From positions 124,001-188,000 of the forward strand of contig CAVPPF010000005.1 in assembly GCA_963707435.1 (NCBI GenBank): 64,000 nucleotides of DNA, given 5' to 3'. This DNA is from UBA4744 sp963707435 (lineage in GTDB: Bacteria; Actinomycetota; Acidimicrobiia; Spongiisociales; UBA4744). Positions 49,660 through 58,497 of this stretch are shown here, piece by piece (the stretch's first letter is position 1; every line of letters begins with the position of its first letter). The translations under genes and the position numbers were made by a program. The notes beneath the pieces were generated by a model, which had not been told where the DNA came from, did no database searches, and was given only the letters and a program-made list of their open reading frames with translations.

Positions 49660-50844
49660 CTAGCGATCCACCTCCCCGAGCACGAAATCGAAGCTGCCCA
49701 TGATGGCGACGATGTCGGGGATCAGCGCGCCTTCCATGAGCTCGGACAGCACGGAGATATTCGAGAACGAGGCGGTGCGAATCTTCAGCCGGTACGGGCC
49801 GGTCCCACCCTCGGAGACGATGTAGTAACCCATCTCACCCTTGGGGTTTTCCGCCCGCATGTAGGTCTCGCCCTTGGGCACCTTGATGATCTTCGGCACC
49901 TTCGCCTGCAGCGGGCCGGACGGAATCGAGTCGATGGCCTGGATGACCATCTTGGCCGACTCCCGGATCTCGTCGACGCGTACGGCATACCGGGCGTAGC
50001 AGTCGCCCTCGGGGCGGGTGACGACCTCGAAGTCGAGCTTGTCGTACGGTAGGTAGTGCTCCACCTTGCGCAGATCGAATGCGACCCCCGAGCCGCGCAG
50101 GTTCGGGCCGGAGACCCCGTAGGCGGCAGCTTGCTCGGGGGTCATGACCCCGACGCCTTTGGTACGGGCGAAGAGGATCTCGTTGCCGCTGATCAGCTGG
50201 TCGAGTTCGTCGCAGATCCCCAGCACCCGGCCCATGGCTTCCCGGGCACCCTCGTAGAAACCCCGGGGTAGGTCCTGGGCTTGCTTGCGGGTGGTGGAAC
50301 CGGATCCGGCGGCCGGCTTGACGCCGCCCAGGCGGTTGAAGTTGAGGTGGAACCGGCCACCCGTGACCGCCTCCATGAGATCGAGAACCCGCTCACGCTC
50401 CCGCAGCGCAAAGAACATGGGGGTCCCCGCACCCAGCTCGAGGGGATACGAACCACAGAAAATGAGGTGGGAGGAGATCCGCGCCATCTCGGTGAGGATC
50501 AGACGGATGTACTGGGCCCGGTCGGGTACCTCGATCTCCATGAGACGCTCGGCACCGACGATGAAGGGCATCTCGTTGGCGTAACCGGCCACCCAGTCGA
50601 GGCGGTTGATCAGGGCGGTGATCTGCGGGTACGTCCGAACCTCCGAGATTTTCTCGTAGCCACGATGCATGTAGCCGATGACCGGCTTGATGTCGCGAAC
50701 CCGTTCGCCATCGACCTGGGCTACCAGGCGGAGCACCCCGTGCGTGGACGGGTGCTGCGGCCCGATGTTGAGCGTCATCTCGGGGGTTTCGAGTTCGATG
50801 GAGACGGACACTTCCGAGAGGGCCATGGCGGCTTCGTGGTCCAT
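49660..50844 (-). CDS. nuoD: NADH-quinone oxidoreductase subunit D
   Basis: The 49-kDa-type subunit that, with NuoB, forms the quinone-binding site. It has 394 residues from ATG 50844, which overlaps the nuoC stop (TGATG), with GGAGG in front. The motif NIGPQHPSTHGVLRL carries the quinone-site His, and PVIGYMHRGYEKI and GNEILFARTKGVGV are intact. The C-terminus IMGSFDFVLGEVDR is standard, so this is a real NDH-1 subunit rather than a hydrogenase. Confidence 0.97.
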   Translation of the reverse strand: MDHEAAMALSEVSVSIELETPEMTLNIGPQHPSTHGVLRLVAQVDGERVRDIKPVIGYMHRGYEKISEVRTYPQITALINRLDWVAGYANEMPFIVGAERLMEIEVPDRAQYIRLILTEMARISSHLIFCGSYPLELGAGTPMFFALRERERVLDLMEAVTGGRFHLNFNRLGGVKPAAGSGSTTRKQAQDLPRGFYEGAREAMGRVLGICDELDQLISGNEILFARTKGVGVMTPEQAAAYGVSGPNLRGSGVAFDLRKVEHYLPYDKLDFEVVTRPEGDCYARYAVRVDEIRESAKMVIQAIDSIPSGPLQAKVPKIIKVPKGETYMRAENPKGEMGYYIVSEGGTGPYRLKIRTASFSNISVLSELMEGALIPDIVAIMGSFDFVLGEVDR

Positions 50845-51425
50845 CACGCCTCCGGGTTCTCGGTAGACGGCATGGCCTCAACGTCCACGGTGCCGGGCCA
50901 CGGCTTCACTTCGCGACTCAGAAGCGGGAACGACTTGCGAAGCGGGTTCCCCTCGAAGTCCTCCACCAGGTAGAGCTTCTTCAGGTCGGGATGTCCGACG
51001 AAGTCGATCCCGAACATCTCGAAGGTCTCGCGCTCATGCCAGTTGGCACCGCGGTACACGCCGGTCGCCGTCGGCATGGTCGGATCGTCCTTGGGAACCT
51101 CGGTGGAGATAGTGATCCGATGGCCCTCGGAGAGGTCGCCGACCGTGCAGAGGACCTCGAGACGTTCGTCCACGTCCTCCGCCGGGGGGTCCCCCACCTC
51201 GACCTCATTGGACCAGTCGATGGCGGACAGCCAGGAGAAGAAGATCAGGCCGAGTTCGTCCCTGGCTTTGGTGAGTGCGTCGATCCATCGGTCTCTCGGT
51301 ACGTGCGCCTTGACCATTCCATGGCGAGCAATGACCGGTTCCGCATCGAGGACGTCGGCGACATGCTCCGCGTAGGCGAAGAGCACCTCGTGAGCAGCGG
51401 TTGTCTCAGACGGGTTGCTCGGCAC
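50844..51425 (-). CDS. nuoC: NADH-quinone oxidoreductase subunit C
   Basis: The 30-kDa-type peripheral subunit, 193 residues. The family signature ANWHERETFEMFGIDFVGHP is clear, and LRKSFPLL follows. It overlaps nuoB by 20 bases and nuoD by one. It is not fused to NuoD as in some proteobacteria. Confidence 0.96.
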   Translation of the reverse strand: MPSNPSETTAAHEVLFAYAEHVADVLDAEPVIARHGMVKAHVPRDRWIDALTKARDELGLIFFSWLSAIDWSNEVEVGDPPAEDVDERLEVLCTVGDLSEGHRITISTEVPKDDPTMPTATGVYRGANWHERETFEMFGIDFVGHPDLKKLYLVEDFEGNPLRKSFPLLSREVKPWPGTVDVEAMPSTENPEA

Positions 51426-51897
51426 GCTCTTTCCACTTCTCCTGGAGGTTCTCGTTTTGGATCTTCTTCTGGAGGAGGACGATGCCTTCCATCAGTGCTT
51501 CCGGGCGGGGCGGGCATCCGGGCACATACACGTCGACGGGGATGATCTGATCGACGCCTTTCGTAACTGAGTAAGAATCCCAATACGGACCGCCGCAGTT
51601 GGAGCACGATCCCATCGAGATCACGTACTTGGGGTCGGGCATCTGCTCGTAGAGGCGGCGAACGGCCGGCGCCATCTTGTCGGTAACGGTGCCGGCCACG
51701 ATCATCAGGTCGGCCTGGCGGGGGGAGGCGGGCAGGGGAATGATGCCAAATCGCATCATGTCGAAGCGGGGACCGGCGGCGGCAATCATCTCGATGGCAC
51801 AGCAGGCCAGCCCGAACTGATACATCCACAGCGAGTACTTGCGACCCCAGTTGAGCAGCCAGGACACCGGTTTTGGCATCCCGAATCGTTCGATCAC
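51406..51897 (-). CDS. nuoB: NADH-quinone oxidoreductase subunit B
   Basis: Carries the N2 [4Fe-4S] cluster next to the quinone site. The start is GTG 51897, overlapping the nuoA stop (GTGA), giving 163 residues. The cluster ligands are the adjacent cysteines in GLACCAIEM, Cys in GSCSNCGG and Cys in VPGCPPRPEA. The frame is open further upstream, but that part is the nuoA gene. Confidence 0.96.
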   Translation of the reverse strand: MIERFGMPKPVSWLLNWGRKYSLWMYQFGLACCAIEMIAAAGPRFDMMRFGIIPLPASPRQADLMIVAGTVTDKMAPAVRRLYEQMPDPKYVISMGSCSNCGGPYWDSYSVTKGVDQIIPVDVYVPGCPPRPEALMEGIVLLQKKIQNENLQEKWKERAEQPV

Positions 51898-52259
51898 TCC
51901 CACTTGAGCACTCCCTTGCGGATGGCGTAGATGAGGCCAAGCAGCAGAACGAGGATGAAGATTCCCATCTCCACCAGGCCGAATACGCCGAGCTGCTCGA
52001 GATTGATTGCCCAGGGGAAGATGAACACCGCTTCGACGTCGAAGATCACGAACAGCAGGCCGAAGATGTAGTACCTGACTTGCGATTGGCTCCAGTCGCT
52101 GCCGACCGGATCGACTCCGCACTCATAGGTGAGGAGCTTGGCTGGGTGCGGGTGCGAAGGCCGGAAGATGGAAGCTACGCCGAGGAGGGCGAGCACCAGC
52201 ACAACGCCCAGCGCTGTGAACGCCGCCACGGTCACGTAGTCCTGAAAGTACGGGCTCAC
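51894..52259 (-). CDS. nuoA: NADH-quinone oxidoreductase subunit A
   Basis: Three-helix membrane subunit, 121 residues, from GTG 52259. The conserved loop YECGVDPVGSDWSQSQVRYY (with the redox-state-sensitive Cys) and FVIFDVEAVFIFPWA are intact. It is the first gene of the operon, about 50 bases downstream of a good promoter. Confidence 0.95.
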   Translation of the reverse strand: MSPYFQDYVTVAAFTALGVVLVLALLGVASIFRPSHPHPAKLLTYECGVDPVGSDWSQSQVRYYIFGLLFVIFDVEAVFIFPWAINLEQLGVFGLVEMGIFILVLLLGLIYAIRKGVLKWE

Positions 52260-52314
52260 CCGACCTACCCCTCGTGCCTCGACAACGAGACCTCGTCAGC
52301 CCCGCAGTGTCGGA

Positions 52315-52342
52315 AGTATAGGAAGTCAGGATGGCGCCCCAA
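52315..52342 (-). promoter_or_regulatory. Promoter for the nuo operon
   Basis: On the minus strand, TTGGGG (52337-52342), a 16-base spacer and TATACT (52315-52320). The start would be near 52308, about 50 bases before nuoA. It lies in the divergent gap with the dehalogenase gene. Confidence 0.6.
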
Positions 52343-52401
52343 AGTTCCTGCGTTTGTGAAGGCGCGGGTAGCGTGCAGGGAAAACAAATCGGGGAGGGGC
52401 T

Positions 52402-53265
52402 ATGGGACACAAGAAGCAGCGGGTTGAGGTGCTCGGCCACTCCATGGCCTACGTCGAGACGGGCGAGGGCGACCCCATCGTGTTCCTCCACGGCAACCCA
52501 ACCTCGTCGTATCTGTGGCGCAATGTGATCCCCCACCTCGCCGACCGGGGCCGATGCATCGCCCCGGACCTGCTCGGGATGGGCGACTCGCAGAAGCAGT
52601 TCCCCAGCGGCGCCGGCACCTACCGGTTCCTGGAACACAGCTCGTACCTCGATGCGCTCCTCGAGGTGCTGGGCGTCGAGGAACGGATCACGCTCGTCGT
52701 GCACGATTGGGGTTCGGCCCTCGGCTTCGATTGGGCCAACCGTCACCGGGACGCCGTGCTCGGGATTGCGTACATGGAAGCGATCGTGCGGCCGGTTACC
52801 TGGGAAGAGTGGCCGGAATCCGCCCGCCATTTCTTCGAGGGACTCCGGTCCGAAGCGGGCGAAGAGATGATTCTCGACCGCAACCTCTTCATCGAGCGAG
52901 TGCTTCCCAACTCGATCAAGCGCGACCTGACCGAAGCCGAGATGAACGAATACCGCAAGCCCTACCTCGAGGCGGGGGAAGCCCGGCGCCCGATGCTCAC
53001 CTGGCCGAGGGAGATACCCATCAACGGCTCGCCGGCGGACGTGCACCGGATCGTCGACGGCTACGCGCAATGGCTGGCTGCTTCCAACATCCCCAAGCTG
53101 TTCATCAACGCCGACCCGGGCTCGATCCTCGTCGGCCCGCAGCGTGAGTTCTGCCGCACCTGGCCCAACCAGACCGAGGTGACCGTTCCCGGGCTCCATT
53201 TCATCCAGGAGGACTCCCCCGACGAAATCGGCCGGGCAGTATCAGAGTGGCACGCCCGCCTCTAG
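52402..53265 (+). CDS. dhaA: Haloalkane dehalogenase (HLD-II type)
   Basis: Alpha/beta hydrolase that converts haloalkanes to alcohols and halide. The 287 residues align closely with DhaA: HGNPTSSYLWRN contains the halide-stabilising Asn32, and VHDWGSALGF has the nucleophile Asp102 and Trp103. MEAIVRP carries the catalytic acid Glu126, and GLHFIQED has His266. This Asp-His-Glu arrangement is that of subfamily II rather than I. Start ATG 52402 follows GGGGAGGGG. It is a single-gene unit, divergent from nuoA. The natural substrate cannot be inferred; many marine and soil bacteria carry such enzymes. Confidence 0.9.
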   Translation: MGHKKQRVEVLGHSMAYVETGEGDPIVFLHGNPTSSYLWRNVIPHLADRGRCIAPDLLGMGDSQKQFPSGAGTYRFLEHSSYLDALLEVLGVEERITLVVHDWGSALGFDWANRHRDAVLGIAYMEAIVRPVTWEEWPESARHFFEGLRSEAGEEMILDRNLFIERVLPNSIKRDLTEAEMNEYRKPYLEAGEARRPMLTWPREIPINGSPADVHRIVDGYAQWLAASNIPKLFINADPGSILVGPQREFCRTWPNQTEVTVPGLHFIQEDSPDEIGRAVSEWHARL

Positions 53266-53341
53266 ATTCCCCTCACACCGAAGCGAATCCACGCTTTGCC
53301 GCTACGGGCCTCATCCGGCATCTGTACCTGAAGCAAGTGCT

Positions 53342-53369
53342 TGACTGACAACTGATGACCGATGACTGA
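53342..53369. repeat. Heptamer array over a start codon
   Basis: Four units: TGACTGA, CAACTGA, TGACCGA, TGACTGA. The last two cover the ATG (53362) of the next gene, so the array supplies its first codons. Confidence 0.7.
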
Positions 53370-54462
53370 ATTCCGCATCCCCGACTATGCCGGGGGCAGC
53401 CTGCTCAACTTGATGGCGGAACTGGAGCACCGGTTGAGCGGATCCGCGCGGGCCGAACGTTTGCACGCTCCCCTCGCCGGAAACATCCCGGAGGCCGCCA
53501 CCTATGTGCTCGTGCTGTTCGACGGCCTGGGCGACCACCAGCTCGAACACCCGGGCGCCGGGCCGCTCCGCAACGCTCGGGCCGGGGCCATCGATGCCGT
53601 CTTCCCGACCACGACCAGCGTCAACCTGGCCACCGTCGCCACCGGCCTGGCACCGGCGGCCCACGGCCTGATCGGACATCAGCTCTTTGTACCCGCCGTC
53701 GGGAAGGTGGTGAACACCTTGAAGTGGACGACACCGTGGGGTGAACCCGTGCCGGTCGATCACGACTCCTTTCTCCCGGCGCCGAATCTGTGGGAACGCC
53801 TTCGAGCCCGCGGCATCGAGCCGATCACCGTGCAACCCGGCAACTTCGAGGACAGCCCCCTCAGCCGGGTGCTCTATCGCGGATGTCGCTACGAAGCCGT
53901 CTGGACCATCGGCGAGATCATCGACGCGACGACCCAGCTGGCTGCGGTACCCGGCCGGTTCATCTTCAGCTACTTCCCGAACGTCGATGTGGCCGCCCAC
54001 GTGGGCGGCCAGAACTCCGACGAGTACGCGGAAGCCATATCGACGGCTGCAACCATCTGGGAGCGGATCGCCTCAGCCCTTCCTGCCCATGCCGTCCTTC
54101 TGGGGACCGCCGATCATGGGCACATCGACTATCGAGAAGACGACAAAGCGTTCATCCCGCACCGGTCGGGACCCGAGTTCTACGGCGACCCGCGCTCCGT
54201 GCTTGTCCGCCGGGCGGACCGGAAACTCGACGAGACGGTCGCCGGACTCCCCTGCCGGGCCGTTGCGACGTCCGAATACCGGTCGTGGTTGGGGTCGGGA
54301 GGGGACCATCCGGACCTGGCCGGGCGCCTGCCGGAGAGGATCCTGCTCGCAGATCCGGGCCGGTTGTTGATCCCCCGTTTCATGGACAAACGGCTGATCG
54401 GCTATCACGGTGGGCTCAACGCGGAGGAAGTGCGCATACCGCTCCTGGTTTCCGGCGGCTGA
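53362..54462 (+). CDS. Type I phosphodiesterase/nucleotide pyrophosphatase-family protein
   Basis: Alkaline phosphatase superfamily hydrolase, 366 residues. YVLVLFDGLGDHQ starts the metal site. AVFPTTTSVNLATVATGLAPAAHG contains the catalytic Thr region. FSYFPNVDVAAHVGG, GTADHGHIDY and IGYHGGLNAEEVRIPLLV supply the remaining Asp and His ligands, as in the phosphodiesterase/AP family. No signal peptide was seen, so it is probably cytoplasmic. The substrate is unknown. A heptamer array overlaps the start codon. Confidence 0.82.
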   Translation: MTEFRIPDYAGGSLLNLMAELEHRLSGSARAERLHAPLAGNIPEAATYVLVLFDGLGDHQLEHPGAGPLRNARAGAIDAVFPTTTSVNLATVATGLAPAAHGLIGHQLFVPAVGKVVNTLKWTTPWGEPVPVDHDSFLPAPNLWERLRARGIEPITVQPGNFEDSPLSRVLYRGCRYEAVWTIGEIIDATTQLAAVPGRFIFSYFPNVDVAAHVGGQNSDEYAEAISTAATIWERIASALPAHAVLLGTADHGHIDYREDDKAFIPHRSGPEFYGDPRSVLVRRADRKLDETVAGLPCRAVATSEYRSWLGSGGDHPDLAGRLPERILLADPGRLLIPRFMDKRLIGYHGGLNAEEVRIPLLVSGG

Positions 54463-54521
54463 TCCGCTCAAGTACCCGGCCGGACCCGCCGAAACCTGAG
54501 GGAATCGCTCAGGGAGCCTTC

Positions 54522-55256
54522 ATGAGACCGTGCCCGCACTGCAGCGCCGACGTCGGTGACGCGTCGCCCGCATACTGTCCGAACTGCCGGGGTCCCCTGC
54601 TGGGCCAGCGAACGGACATCCCTCCCCCGCCACCCGGGGTTGCATTCGACCGGACCGCCGACCCGTACGGTCTCGAAGGCCAGGACGTCGAAGCGTATGT
54701 GGCTGCCCACGAAATCCCACCGCCCCCGGCTACGGCGCCGCCGGCCGGGGGATTCCCGCTCAAGAACGTTCTGCGGGGCGGCTTCCTTCTGCTGATTCTC
54801 GCCCCGACGGCCTGGGGATTCATCGACGGAGCCCTGAACAGCGCCGAACGGGCCGACTCCGGCGTCATCGTCGAGGCCGGCGACCTCGAGGTCACCGAAC
54901 TGCGAACGGGCGACTGTTTCAACATGGCACCCGGCACCGAGAACGACACGGAGATCACGGACGTTGAGGCCATCCCGTGTGATCAACCCCATGAGAACGA
55001 GGTCTATGTGACGACGAACTACGTTGCCTCGGACGCCTTTCCGGGAGAATCGGCGCTCTGGGACTTCGCCGATGATTTCTGTCTCACGGCGTTCGACACG
55101 TTCGTCTCGATTGCGTGGGAGGACTCCGCCTTCGACTTCGGCTACTTCTATCCGAGCTCCGAGGGCTGGGCCGACGGGGACCACGCCATCACCTGTGTCC
55201 TCTACGACTTCAACGGAGCCCCGCTGACCGGTTCGATGCGAGGCGCCGCCCGCTAG
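54522..55256 (+). CDS. Zinc-ribbon membrane protein with septum-formation-like domain
   Basis: A 244-residue protein from ATG 54522 (GGGAG upstream). The N-terminus has a two-CxxC zinc ribbon (CPHC and CPNC). A Pro-rich linker, one membrane segment (about residues 88-105, GGFLLLILAPTAWGFI) and an outside domain follow. The outside domain has LRTGDCFNMAPG, AIPCDQPHENEVYVT and later cysteines, the pattern of the actinobacterial septum-formation (DUF4190-associated) domain. The frame continues 244 codons upstream through the previous gene but in a non-coding phase, so that start is rejected. Confidence 0.72.
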   Translation: MRPCPHCSADVGDASPAYCPNCRGPLLGQRTDIPPPPPGVAFDRTADPYGLEGQDVEAYVAAHEIPPPPATAPPAGGFPLKNVLRGGFLLLILAPTAWGFIDGALNSAERADSGVIVEAGDLEVTELRTGDCFNMAPGTENDTEITDVEAIPCDQPHENEVYVTTNYVASDAFPGESALWDFADDFCLTAFDTFVSIAWEDSAFDFGYFYPSSEGWADGDHAITCVLYDFNGAPLTGSMRGAAR

Positions 55257-55837
55257 TTGTCGGGTTCTTTCAACAACCCGTGCAGGAGCAGGCCGCTGAG
55301 CGTGGCGTAGATCTCGGCCGGAGTCAGCCCTCGCGACGAAAGCACCGAGCTTTCCGGCAGGGTCATGACGACCTCCCAGAAAAGGGCCTCAACCACGTCT
55401 TTGTCGAGACCTGATCGCAGCCTGCCCTCGCTCTGTGCCCGGGCGTAGAGCTGGTCGAAGATGGCCCGGAGGAGCTTGCGCCGGCCTTTCCGCAGATCGG
55501 CGTGGATGTCGGGGTGGAGCGTTTCCAGTTCCGCCATGCCCGACATGAATCCGAGTGGCACCGCCGTCAGCTCGGCCGCCATCCGGTTCAGGTACCCGTC
55601 GAGGTCCTCCTCCTCGTCGAGCGCCGCCCGGATCCGGTCGAAGGTCGCGTTGACCAGGAGAAACGCCGCTCCAATCAGCTGCTGCCGATCGGAGAAGTAC
55701 CGGTACACCGTCACCCTCGTCACACCCGCCCGATCGGCGACATCGTCGACCGACGTCTTGCGAATCCCCTGCCGGATGAACAGCTCGAGGGCGGCCGCCA
55801 GGATGCGTTCGCGAGTTGTGGTGGCGTTTTCAGGCAT
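55253..55837 (-). CDS. TetR-family transcriptional regulator
   Basis: A 194-residue repressor-type protein. The N-terminal HTH (about residues 10-55) has ILAAALELFIRQGIRKTSVD and DRAGVTRVTVYRYFSDR. The rest is a helical ligand-binding domain. It is transcribed away from the RND transporter gene 60 bases upstream, and an inverted repeat lies between them, so it probably represses that transporter and itself. Its stop overlaps the end of the convergent zinc-ribbon gene. Confidence 0.9.
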   Translation of the reverse strand: MPENATTTRERILAAALELFIRQGIRKTSVDDVADRAGVTRVTVYRYFSDRQQLIGAAFLLVNATFDRIRAALDEEEDLDGYLNRMAAELTAVPLGFMSGMAELETLHPDIHADLRKGRRKLLRAIFDQLYARAQSEGRLRSGLDKDVVEALFWEVVMTLPESSVLSSRGLTPAEIYATLSGLLLHGLLKEPDN

Positions 55838-55848
55838 GTTACGATCTT

Positions 55849-55861
55849 TACATGAAGTGTA
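55849..55861. promoter_or_regulatory. Candidate TetR operator
   Basis: TACA (55849-55852), 5 bases, TGTA (55858-55861) in the AT-rich 60-base gap between the divergent TetR and RND genes. The surrounding region can be read as a promoter on either strand. Short, but the only clear symmetry in the gap. Confidence 0.45.
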
Positions 55862-55897
55862 TCATTTGTTGCTGAAGGTTCCCAAGGAGACTATCCC

Positions 55898-58447
55898 GTG
55901 AAAACCCTCGTCGAGTTCCTGGCTGCCATCGTACGGAAAGCGCCCGCCACCGTCATCATCGTCGTCCTGGCACTCACGGCTCTGTTCGGGGCGTTCGCTC
56001 CGCAACTCGTGCAAACCAGCGGCATCGAAGTGTTCGTACCGGACAACGCCGAGTTGCGGGCCCTCACCACCATCGACGAGCGGTTCGGAAGCTCCGAAAG
56101 CACCGTGCAGATCCTCATCGAATCAACCGGAGGCGATGTCATCACGGCACAAGGCCTCCAGACGGTGCTGGCCGTCGAACAGGCCATCCGCGGCCTGGAA
56201 CCCGCCGTCGCACTCAGCAACCGCCCGGACGGTCCCATCGTCGGGTACCTCTCGCCGACCCTCCAGGCAGTCCAGTCGATGGGCTACCCGGTTTCTGCAC
56301 TCGACGACCGGGCGGTGAAAACAGCCTTCGCCGCCTCGCTGGCCCAGGTGCCCGACGGCCAACGGCAGCTCTTCGAGGGCCTCCTCTCCTCCACCTCCAC
56401 CGATCTGGACACCGTCACATCGGGGACGGGCCTGATGGTCGTGTTCCTCGACACCTCCGGCCTGGACCTCAATGCACTCCAGACGCTTCAGACCAGACTC
56501 GCCGGCGTTGTGTCCGGCGCCGGTGTGGGATCGACCACGGCCACCGCGTTCAGCGCCGAGCTGTTGCTGACCGTCGATCCGCTGTCCGATGAACTCGTCC
56601 GGCTCTTCATCCTCGCCGGAGCAACCATTGCCGCCATCCTCGCCACGGTGTACTGGATCAGACCGAAGGAGCGGCGCAATAGTGCAGCGGCGGTCCGCAG
56701 GACGCTGGCCGACCTGGGTCTTACCCTGGCAGCCATTGGTATGTCGATCGTCTGGGTGCTCGGCATCGGCGTACTGCTCGGCCCCCGGTACCTGAACGTC
56801 ATCGGAGACTTCAGTCCGTTGCTCCAGGTGCTCCCCGTGCTCCTGGTCGGACTGGGTGTTGACTTCGCGATCCACCTCACCGCGCGCTATCGGGAAGAGC
56901 TGGGAGCGGGTCTGGAGGTCAAGGCAGGAGCTCGGAAAGCCACCGCCACCGTCGGAATCGCCCTGGTCCTGGCCACCGCCACCACGGCCGTCGGGTTCTT
57001 CACCAACATCGCAAACCCCATCCCCCCGCTGCGGGATTTCGGCATCGTGGCAGCCATCGGCATCGTCGGAGCCTTCCTGATCACCCTGACCTTCCTGCCC
57101 GCCGTTCGGGTTCTGCTCGATCAGCGGGCCGAACGAGCGGATCGTCTGCCGCGCCGCGAGTTCGAACGGCCCGAACAACGACTGATGCCGAAGGTCATGA
57201 GCAAGACCGCCCTCGTTGCCGAGCACCTGGCCATACCTACCCTCGTGGCGGCGCTGGCCCTCACCGGGCTCGGCGCCTTCGGCATGTCGCAGCTCACGAC
57301 CGAGTTCAGTTCGACCGATTTTGTGCCCGCCGAGGACCCGCTCCGGACCTCGTACGAGACCCTGGCCGAAGAATTCGGCGGCGGCTTCGGCGAAACCGTC
57401 GACATCCTCGTTGAGGGCGACATTGCCACGCCCGAATCCCACAACGCTCTGCTGGCGGCGACGGCCAACCTCGCCGGCACCGGCCATGTCGTAACCGTCA
57501 ACGGCCATGCCGCCGCGCAGAGCCCGATCTCGGTTCTTGCCTCGTTGGTCGAACCCGATGCGAGCGGTCGGCCGGCCGACCCGGAGTTCGCCGCCCTGGC
57601 GACCGCCCGGGGAATGACCTCCAACTTGACGATGCGAGACGACGCCGATGTGGATGCCATCTACCGGGCAGCTCTGCAAGCGGCTCCGACGGTCATGCCG
57701 ACCGTGCTCGCCGCCGACGACGCCGGTGTGCTCCGCTACGCCCGGGTTGAGGTGTCGACGCAAGCCGGAGAGGAGTTCGCCGCACAACTGGCCGACGACC
57801 TGGCCGATGATTTCGCCCCCGTAACCGCTCTCCCCGATGCCACCGCTACCGCTACCAGCGTCAACATCATGACCACCTCGGTGGTGGAGGCGCTGCAGGA
57901 CTCGCAGAACCTGTCGCTGATCATCACCCTGTCGGCCGCCATGATGCTGCTCGTTGCCACGTTCTGGTACGAATCACGCCGGCCGTTCCTGGGCATCATC
58001 ACGATCCTCCCGGTGGTCATGGTCGTGCTCTGGACCTACGGGATGATGGCCGTCCTGGACATACCCTTCGGGCCGGTAACCGCCATGACCGCTGCGCTCG
58101 CGATCGGCATCGGCGTCCCCTACTCGATCCACGTGACGCACCGCTACCTCGAGGACCGGCGGCGATTCGACGACCCCGAAGCGGCGATGCGGTCGACCAC
58201 CGGCCACACCGGCGGAGCGCTGGCCGGGTCGGCGTTCACCACCCTGGCCGGTTTCGGTGTTCTCATGACCTCGAGCCTCATCCCGTTCCAGCAGTTCGGG
58301 GCAGTGACGGCCATGGCGATCGGATTCTCACTGGTCGCTTCGGTCGGTGTGCTCCCGAGCATGCTGATCCTGTGGGACCGCTGGCATCGGAATCGGGGCG
58401 AGGCTCCGGTGGGGAGTACCAGGTACGTAGTAGCCAGAAGCCAGTAA
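55898..58447 (+). CDS. RND/MMPL-family transporter
   Basis: An 849-residue membrane transporter in two similar halves, each with one helix, a large outside domain and five clustered helices, as in MmpL/HpnN proteins. Conserved RND segments are LLVGLGVDFAIHLTARYREE in half one and ALAIGIGVPYSIHVTHRYLED in half two, with Asp/Tyr and His-Thr residues in the proton-relay helices. It likely exports lipids or hydrophobic compounds. It is controlled, by position, by the divergent TetR protein. Its last residues (about GSTRYVVARSQ) are encoded by a heptamer array. Confidence 0.88.
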   Translation: MKTLVEFLAAIVRKAPATVIIVVLALTALFGAFAPQLVQTSGIEVFVPDNAELRALTTIDERFGSSESTVQILIESTGGDVITAQGLQTVLAVEQAIRGLEPAVALSNRPDGPIVGYLSPTLQAVQSMGYPVSALDDRAVKTAFAASLAQVPDGQRQLFEGLLSSTSTDLDTVTSGTGLMVVFLDTSGLDLNALQTLQTRLAGVVSGAGVGSTTATAFSAELLLTVDPLSDELVRLFILAGATIAAILATVYWIRPKERRNSAAAVRRTLADLGLTLAAIGMSIVWVLGIGVLLGPRYLNVIGDFSPLLQVLPVLLVGLGVDFAIHLTARYREELGAGLEVKAGARKATATVGIALVLATATTAVGFFTNIANPIPPLRDFGIVAAIGIVGAFLITLTFLPAVRVLLDQRAERADRLPRREFERPEQRLMPKVMSKTALVAEHLAIPTLVAALALTGLGAFGMSQLTTEFSSTDFVPAEDPLRTSYETLAEEFGGGFGETVDILVEGDIATPESHNALLAATANLAGTGHVVTVNGHAAAQSPISVLASLVEPDASGRPADPEFAALATARGMTSNLTMRDDADVDAIYRAALQAAPTVMPTVLAADDAGVLRYARVEVSTQAGEEFAAQLADDLADDFAPVTALPDATATATSVNIMTTSVVEALQDSQNLSLIITLSAAMMLLVATFWYESRRPFLGIITILPVVMVVLWTYGMMAVLDIPFGPVTAMTAALAIGIGVPYSIHVTHRYLEDRRRFDDPEAAMRSTTGHTGGALAGSAFTTLAGFGVLMTSSLIPFQQFGAVTAMAIGFSLVASVGVLPSMLILWDRWHRNRGEAPVGSTRYVVARSQ

Positions 58448-58489
58448 TTGGTTTAGGACCTGGATACTGGGTACTAGGTACTAGGTACT
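58414..58489. repeat. Inverted heptamer array over the RND gene end
   Basis: Left units GAGTACC, AGGTACG, TAGTAGC, CAGAAGC, CAGTAAT (58414-58448) cover the last 11 codons and stop of the RND gene. Right units in the opposite sense GGATACT, GGGTACT and two AGGTACT (58462-58489) end 8 bases before the next ATG. The arms can pair as a long hairpin. Confidence 0.85.
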
Positions 58490-58497
58490 CTCTTCTC

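Noticed and set aside
53790..54521. N-terminal extension of the zinc-ribbon protein
   Set aside because: The open frame runs out of phase through the phosphodiesterase-family gene; the zinc ribbon starts right after ATG 54522, which has its own Shine-Dalgarno.
56123..57787. Open frame of 554 codons opposite the RND transporter
   Set aside because: Gly/Arg-rich shadow frame of a high-GC gene with clear transporter motifs on the other strand.
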